In this document: positions 59,658 through 64,000 of the stretch, piece by piece
Numbering within the stretch: position 1 is the stretch's first letter
Layout: each line of letters begins with the position of its first letter
DNA from: UBA1433 sp964581565
GTDB lineage: Bacteria > Bacillota > Clostridia > Eubacteriales > UBA1433
NCBI GenBank assembly: GCA_964581565.1
Contig: CAZOOZ010000007.1
Coordinates: 1 to 64,000 of the forward strand
Direction of reading: 5' to 3'
DNA length: 64,000 bases
Position numbers and translations under genes: made by a program
Notes under the pieces: generated by a model
What the model was told of the DNA's origin: nothing
The model's database searches: none
Seen by the model: the letters and a program-made list of their open reading frames with translations, nothing else

Positions 59658-61712
59658 TTGGTTACTACATATCCTGATACTAAAAGAAAATATTTAAAAT
59701 GGCTGTTTCTTGCCTATTGTTGCGCTGTAGGCCTTCGCTATTTGATTGCAATCCTAACAAGTCAAAATCCGTTTATTATGCCTGACGAAGCCCTCTATGC
59801 AAATATTGCGCGTTCACTCATATCCGGCGATGCAATTTCTCTTCGAAATCAGCCACTTACTTACACAAATATATTGTACGCGCTTTTGATATCGCCCATA
59901 TATTCTATTTTTAAAGCCGGTGCACAATTTCGAATGATACAGCTTTTCAATTGTATTGTCATGAATTTAGCCATCTTCCCGGCTTACGGCATTGCCAATA
60001 ATCTTACCAAAAACCAGAAAGCAGCCTTTGGCATTGCTCTTTTGTCACTGCTTGTGCCGGATATGCTGCTCACCACGCGCATTATGACCGAGGCTATTGT
60101 GTATCCGCTTTTTTTGTTGGTCGTCTATCTCATGTTCGGCAAATTCTCAACAACAGATTCAAAGCTTGGAAAAGCATTTTTTACGGGGCTGCTTGCATTT
60201 TTATTGACACAAGCAAAATCCGGCTCGATTGCATTGGCTGTTGTTTTTTTTGTTATATTGCTTATTGACTTCATACGTTCCCGCAACCGCAGCAACTTAG
60301 ATCATGCTTTGGTATTTTTAATCACATATGCTGCCTTATATATACTGACGCGCTTTGTGCTTTCATCACAGGGAATGGATTTTGATGTCCAATCGATCTA
60401 TCAAACACAAACACAGCTTCCAACGCTGATCCATTTGAAACAAACATTACCGGGTCTGTTGCTATATGCTTTCTTCATTCCGGTCGCTTTTGGTATCTAC
60501 CCTCTGCTGCTGCCGGCATCCAATTTAAGCCGTTATGATGATGTGCAAAAAAAGCAGGCAGCACTTGCCCTTATCTCACTGGCACTATATGCTATTGGCG
60601 CATGCTACCTCTTTTTTGATACTGAAACGATTGGCAACTTCTTTCAAGGGAGAATACATATCCGATATGTATTTATGTTTCTTCCGCTGCTTTTGGGGTT
60701 TGTGTTTTCTCCAAGCCTGGAAGGCGCCAAGCCAAACGGCAAACTTATCGCATTCTTAGGGTTCCTGCTTGCAATGATGATGGGCGTATCTTTTGATGCG
60801 TTGTTATCGGGACGCCAATATCCTGTTGATGCTATTTCACTCTCTTATATCATTTATGATGATTCTGTTTTAAACTGGGGGCTTTTATCACAAATTGCCG
60901 CTGTCACCTTTGCCGCGGGCATATTTGGTTTAATAGCTTATAAAGGTTGGAACAAACAAGTAAAAAGAATATTCACGATTTTCCTTATTTTAGGGCTTAT
61001 CACGGCAAACTGGCTAGGATATGACTTAAATGAGTATAACAACAGTGAAGCCTTATCATCAGACGCACAGCAATGTGCCCTGGAGCTTTCGGATCAGGCA
61101 ACATTAATTGTGCCGGATAGTGGTACTTATTTTGATAACACACTTTCCGTACTGGATATCGCAATGACTGATGCGCCCTATTTTATAAAATATAATGATT
61201 TATGCGCTTCTCTTGATGATTATGGCACGCTTGTTTCTCAATTGCCGCCTAAATACTGGACAGAAAACCCGGTCAACACGATTCCTGTTCCCGACAAAAT
61301 TGTGTTCAGCTACACTGCTTTTTCCAAAATGGTTTTAGCAGATGACGCACAGGTGCAGTTTTCAGATAATGGTTATTATGGTATTGTAAGCCTTGATGAA
61401 AATCAAAGACTTTTCCACAGCGCACTTGCCGGATTATCTTCAAGCGGCGAGCCGCAAAGTGATACGGTGCTTTATATTTATGACGAAGCATTATTATCGC
61501 AAGACAGCATCCGTATTTATTTCCAGACATCCTGCTCTTCCGACGCTGCTCTTAGCCTTTCATGCGGAGAAACGCAGTTTACATATGACTTGGATAAAGA
61601 CAGCAATTGGATATACGGGGATTTTGCTGTTCCCGAGGGTGCTACTGTATTAAAGATTGCGGTGCAAACCCTGTCGGGTGAACCGATCATAAATACATAT
61701 ATGCTCAAATAG
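59658..61712 (+). CDS. GT-C-fold membrane glycosyltransferase (ArnT/PMT-like)
   Basis: A 684-residue protein. Residues 1-465 hold about 11-12 membrane helices; 465-684 form a soluble, probably extracytoplasmic domain. After the first helix comes NPFIMPDEALYANIARSL, where D43-E44 matches the acidic motif in the first outer loop of GT-C enzymes (PMT, ArnT, GT39/GT83), which transfer sugars from polyprenyl-phosphate donors outside the cell. The start is TTG at 59658, eight bases after AAGGAG; no in-frame ATG exists near. It is divergent from the collagen-like genes, and a shared role (glycosylation of their Thr-rich stalks) is plausible but unproven. A terminator follows. Confidence 0.75.
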   Translation: MVTTYPDTKRKYLKWLFLAYCCAVGLRYLIAILTSQNPFIMPDEALYANIARSLISGDAISLRNQPLTYTNILYALLISPIYSIFKAGAQFRMIQLFNCIVMNLAIFPAYGIANNLTKNQKAAFGIALLSLLVPDMLLTTRIMTEAIVYPLFLLVVYLMFGKFSTTDSKLGKAFFTGLLAFLLTQAKSGSIALAVVFFVILLIDFIRSRNRSNLDHALVFLITYAALYILTRFVLSSQGMDFDVQSIYQTQTQLPTLIHLKQTLPGLLLYAFFIPVAFGIYPLLLPASNLSRYDDVQKKQAALALISLALYAIGACYLFFDTETIGNFFQGRIHIRYVFMFLPLLLGFVFSPSLEGAKPNGKLIAFLGFLLAMMMGVSFDALLSGRQYPVDAISLSYIIYDDSVLNWGLLSQIAAVTFAAGIFGLIAYKGWNKQVKRIFTIFLILGLITANWLGYDLNEYNNSEALSSDAQQCALELSDQATLIVPDSGTYFDNTLSVLDIAMTDAPYFIKYNDLCASLDDYGTLVSQLPPKYWTENPVNTIPVPDKIVFSYTAFSKMVLADDAQVQFSDNGYYGIVSLDENQRLFHSALAGLSSSGEPQSDTVLYIYDEALLSQDSIRIYFQTSCSSDAALSLSCGETQFTYDLDKDSNWIYGDFAVPEGATVLKIAVQTLSGEPIINTYMLK

Positions 61713-61728
61713 CTTTCAAATCAAATAT

Positions 61729-61760
61729 AATAAGGCTGACGGAGTTTCATCAGCCTTATT
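61729..61760 (+). terminator. Terminator after the glycosyltransferase gene
   Basis: Stem AATAAGGCTGA / TCAGCCTTATT with a 10-base loop and T-run. Confidence 0.85.
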
Positions 61761-61847
61761 TTTATTTTATAAGTTCATCATATTATTAAAAAAAAACGGT
61801 TATTAAGTTATGAAGAAAATAATTTAATGGTAAACTTTCCAAATAAT

Positions 61848-61940
61848 TTATAACACAGTAACACAATTGCGTCCCTTATCTTTTGATTCATATATGAAGA
61901 GCGGCACAATAGACGACTGCAACAATCATGATAAAGCATG
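61848..61940 (-). pseudogene. Remnant of a GGDEF-domain gene (3' end)
   Basis: The minus strand reads YESKDKGRNCVTVL and a stop at 61848, matching the usual end of diguanylate-cyclase domains (ALYxAKxxGRN). Just upstream the matching residues (CAALH) continue in another frame, so there is a frameshift, and nothing recognisable remains further up. The rest of 61761-62094 is AT-rich without a gene. Confidence 0.45.
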
Positions 61941-62094
61941 CAAAATACCTATTTAGATGCTCATTGACGAGTATATTTTTAAAAAATATATCATTCTTTA
62001 ATTTTATATGCAGATATTCTCTGCCATTAGAGTTAATCATTTAGATAAAACATAAGCCGCTGGACTATATTCCGCGCAGCTCTATCAGGCAAAC

Positions 62095-62186
62095 TGGCGG
62101 AAAGGGAGGGATTCGAACCCTCGGTGGGGTATCAGCCCACACACGATTTCCAATCGTGCGCCTTAAGCCAACTCAGCCACCTTTCC
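62095..62186 (-). tRNA. tRNA-Ser(GGA)
   Basis: A class II tRNA on the minus strand with acceptor strands GGAAAGG and CCTTTCC, discriminator G, encoded CCA and a long variable arm (TGTGGGCTGATACCCCACC). Anticodon arm CACGA-TTGGAAA-TCGTG gives anticodon GGA, serine. Downstream of the spoIIQ terminator. Confidence 0.95.
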
Positions 62187-62252
62187 GCGCATTTCATATT
62201 ATACTGACTCAGTGGCATTCTGTCAATGAAGCTGAACAACAAAACTTAAAAT

Positions 62253-62287
62253 AAAAAAGACATGCACAAATTTTACATGTCTTTTTT
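62253..62287 (-). terminator. Terminator after spoIIQ
   Basis: Stem AAAAAAGACATG and complement, 11-base loop, T-run on both strands. Confidence 0.8.
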
Positions 62288-62297
62288 ATTAAAGTAC

Positions 62298-63047
62298 CTA
62301 TTTAATATATTGCGTAGGATCAATTGATTTATCATTTTGCCAAACTTCAAAATGCAAATGTGACGGATCATCAATTTCAAATGCAGCCGTATTCCCCACT
62401 TTTGCTATCACATCACCTTGCTTAATAGTTTGTCCGGCTTTCACGCTAACAGATTCATCTAAATTTGCATAAACTGTTTTAATATTGCTACCGTGTTTTA
62501 AGAGAATACATTGTCCCAGTTTTCCGTCTGTATAGACTTTTTCAACTGTCCCGTCTAAGGACGCTTTTACATTCTCGCCTATTTCTGCAGAAATATCTAC
62601 CCCCATATGGTCCGATCTGTACTCATTTAACGTAACGCTAAAAACCGGATCCGTGTTATAGCTGTATGCCATAGTTATTTTTGTTTTTGACACGGGATTT
62701 TTAATATCTTTTAAGCTTACCGTTTCTTCTTTATTTGCAGTTGTCGTTGTTTGAGCAGCCGCGGAAGTAGTGTTCTCATCTGTTTGCTCATCTTCTGCGG
62801 TACTTGTTGTATCTGTCTGGGCGCTTGCCGGCTCGTCGGCTATGTTTTCTGTGTCTCTGCCAATATCAATCTCATCTTCATAAGCAGAATTCTCCAGTTC
62901 ACTTAATTTATTTTTTTCGTTTCTGTCTTGAATAATTTTTGTCCCTGCTACTGTTACGAGCAATAATAAGACAAGTATAGTAAATATTGAATATATGGCC
63001 GGTTTATTATTTTTATTTTCATTCTCATTTTTCTTATTGTTCGTCAT
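62298..63047 (-). CDS. spoIIQ: Stage II sporulation protein Q, M23/LytM peptidase
   Basis: Forespore membrane protein that joins the mother-cell SpoIIIAH to form the engulfment channel. The 249-residue chain has one membrane helix (about 17-37), a low-complexity Asp/Glu/Thr linker (about 55-108) and a LytM domain (about 120-245). The zinc site is complete: H147 and D151 in SDHMGVD, and H230 and H232 in SHLHFEV. Clostridial SpoIIQ keeps this site, while the Bacillus subtilis protein has lost a ligand. The assignment rests on the spoIID neighbour and domain layout; a general M23 endopeptidase is the alternative. Downstream is tRNA-Ser, not spoIIID. Confidence 0.85.
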   Translation of the reverse strand: MTNNKKNENENKNNKPAIYSIFTILVLLLLVTVAGTKIIQDRNEKNKLSELENSAYEDEIDIGRDTENIADEPASAQTDTTSTAEDEQTDENTTSAAAQTTTTANKEETVSLKDIKNPVSKTKITMAYSYNTDPVFSVTLNEYRSDHMGVDISAEIGENVKASLDGTVEKVYTDGKLGQCILLKHGSNIKTVYANLDESVSVKAGQTIKQGDVIAKVGNTAAFEIDDPSHLHFEVWQNDKSIDPTQYIK

Positions 63048-63110
63048 AAAATCACCTCTGAAATTATTTTCTCAATTTCAGAGGATTTTATTCGCTTTTT
63101 AAATATTTTT

Positions 63111-64000
63111 TTAATTTAAATCTTTATAATCGATTATTTCTACTCCTTGATAATAATGCAGCAGTATCTCCTCATATGTACATCCTTGCTTCGCATATCC
63201 GTTTGCACCATACTGACTCATTCCGACTCCATGACCAAATCCGTTTGTTATAAAAACAATGTTCTTCCCGCTTACATCTATCTCAAAACCGCTCGAGCGC
63301 AAATCAAACAACTCTCTTATTTCTCTTCCTGTAAAGGTAAGATTGCCTATTGTTATTTCTTTTACCTTTCCGCCTGTTGTGTATGAATTGATTTTAATAT
63401 TGTTCGCTATTTTATTTTCATTAATTTCAAAATCAGGATATTTTGTTTCTATAACGCTTAAAAAATCTTGAATACTGATCGTTGTATGTATATCAACATA
63501 ATTATCCTCTTCATACAAGCTTTCCACACTTCTTAAGTATGGCACCGCGGACACAAAGTAGTCTTCCGAATTTTCTGTCTTTCCGCCACTTGTGGAATGA
63601 TATAGCGCACTGATCAATTCGTCATTATACACCAATACTTTTCCTTTTGTTTCATCAACTGCTTTTTCAATTTTTTCCCATCTTAAAATACTGTCTGCTG
63701 CTGATATCCCGGAATCTTGCCAGATTTTTAACCTCTCGTCTTCCGATACAAACGCTTGACAGCAGGATGGATCTGTGCAAATATCATATTTCGGATGCGC
63801 CTGGATTGTGCCTTGCATTCTTCGAAGTGTAAATGTTCTTGCGGCAACTGCCTGTGCTTTTAATGCTTCAAGTTCAAAAGTGGCAGGCATTTCTGCGGCT
63901 ACAACACCTTTTAAGTATTCTTCAAGCTCCATTTCCAAAACCTTATTATTTTGAACGTCTAAAATTTTTAGCATCTGCTCATCTTCTCCTTCTTTTGTCT
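63111..64000 (-). CDS. spoIID: Stage II sporulation protein D, peptidoglycan lytic transglycosylase (5' end cut by window)
   Basis: Degrades septal peptidoglycan during engulfment. The SpoIID core is clear: LEEYLKGVVAAEMPATFELEALKAQAVAARTFTL with the catalytic Glu of EMP, the clostridial zinc-site-like ICTDPSCCQAF, YHSTSGGKTENSEDYF and the C-terminal GFGHGVGMSQYGANGYAKQG. An internal Met lies at 63974, but the same frame stays open to the window edge (TKEGEDEQ before it) and the N-terminal membrane helix is missing, so the true start is beyond 64000. Followed by spoIIQ 63 bases on, the usual clostridial order. Confidence 0.93.
   Translation of the reverse strand, partial: TKEGEDEQMLKILDVQNNKVLEMELEEYLKGVVAAEMPATFELEALKAQAVAARTFTLRRMQGTIQAHPKYDICTDPSCCQAFVSEDERLKIWQDSGISAADSILRWEKIEKAVDETKGKVLVYNDELISALYHSTSGGKTENSEDYFVSAVPYLRSVESLYEEDNYVDIHTTISIQDFLSVIETKYPDFEINENKIANNIKINSYTTGGKVKEITIGNLTFTGREIRELFDLRSSGFEIDVSGKNIVFITNGFGHGVGMSQYGANGYAKQGCTYEEILLHYYQGVEIIDYKDLN

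Overview
The window is a low-GC, AT-rich chromosome segment from an anaerobic, endospore-forming member of the Firmicutes, most likely class Clostridia; I cannot name the genus. The evidence is the Clostridia-type S10-spc-alpha ribosomal cluster (secY-adk-map-KOW protein-infA-rpmJ-rpsM-rpsK-rpsD-rpoA-rplQ-ecfA1-ecfA2-ecfT-truA-rplM-rpsI), strong AGGAGG ribosome-binding sites, zinc-finger forms of S4, S14, L33 and L36, the sporulation pair spoIID-spoIIQ, and anaerobic redox enzymes (NfnAB, indolepyruvate:ferredoxin oxidoreductase, a secondary-alcohol dehydrogenase close to the Clostridium/Thermoanaerobacter enzymes).

Layout. 1-2558 (minus): tRNA-Gly (cut by the window start), tRNA-Leu, a small membrane protein, an Xaa-Pro aminopeptidase and a histidine phosphatase. 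2650-8927 (plus): folC, an unknown membrane-anchored protein, tig-clpP-clpX (protein folding and quality control) and a DMT-family transporter. 8978-16677 (minus): iorA-iorB and three tandem IlvD/Edd-family dehydratases. 16897-17820 (plus): three small proteins (PspC-like, a 59-residue Cys-rich protein, a membrane protein). 17868-21545 (minus): response regulator, histidine kinase and an exported protein as one overlapping operon. 21669-26453 (minus): an FAD oxidoreductase, then rpmG-secE-nusG-rplK-rplA-[L10 leader]-rplJ-rplL, which ends at a terminator without rpoBC. 26612-30154 (minus): amidohydrolase, alcohol dehydrogenase and a MerR-type regulator. 30444-33292 (plus): nfnA-nfnB and an acetyltransferase. 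33339-35169 (minus): a decayed gene, a SHOCT protein and a DJ-1/PfpI protein. 35325-54927 (minus): the large ribosomal cluster, read from rpsJ down to rpsI, with a structured leader in front of rpsJ. 55294-57316 (minus): a DUF1015 protein and a HAD phosphatase. 57472-59573 (minus): two collagen-like surface proteins, the second interrupted by a 100-base assembly gap. 59658-61712 (plus): a GT-C membrane glycosyltransferase. 61848-64000 (minus): a GGDEF-domain remnant, tRNA-Ser, spoIIQ and spoIID (cut by the window end).

Most of the window is housekeeping. The accessory parts that merit attention are the collagen-like pair beside a GT-C glycosyltransferase, which I read as a possible surface-glycoprotein locus; the tandem triplication of IlvD-like dehydratases; the two-component operon whose third gene encodes an exported, probably propeller-like, protein; and several RNA leaders with competing structures in front of ribosomal-protein genes (rplJ, rpmG, rplM, rpsJ). 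I did not find a CRISPR array, insertion sequence, prophage or recognisable defence system. All function calls rest on reading motifs and comparing with remembered family features; no database search was run.
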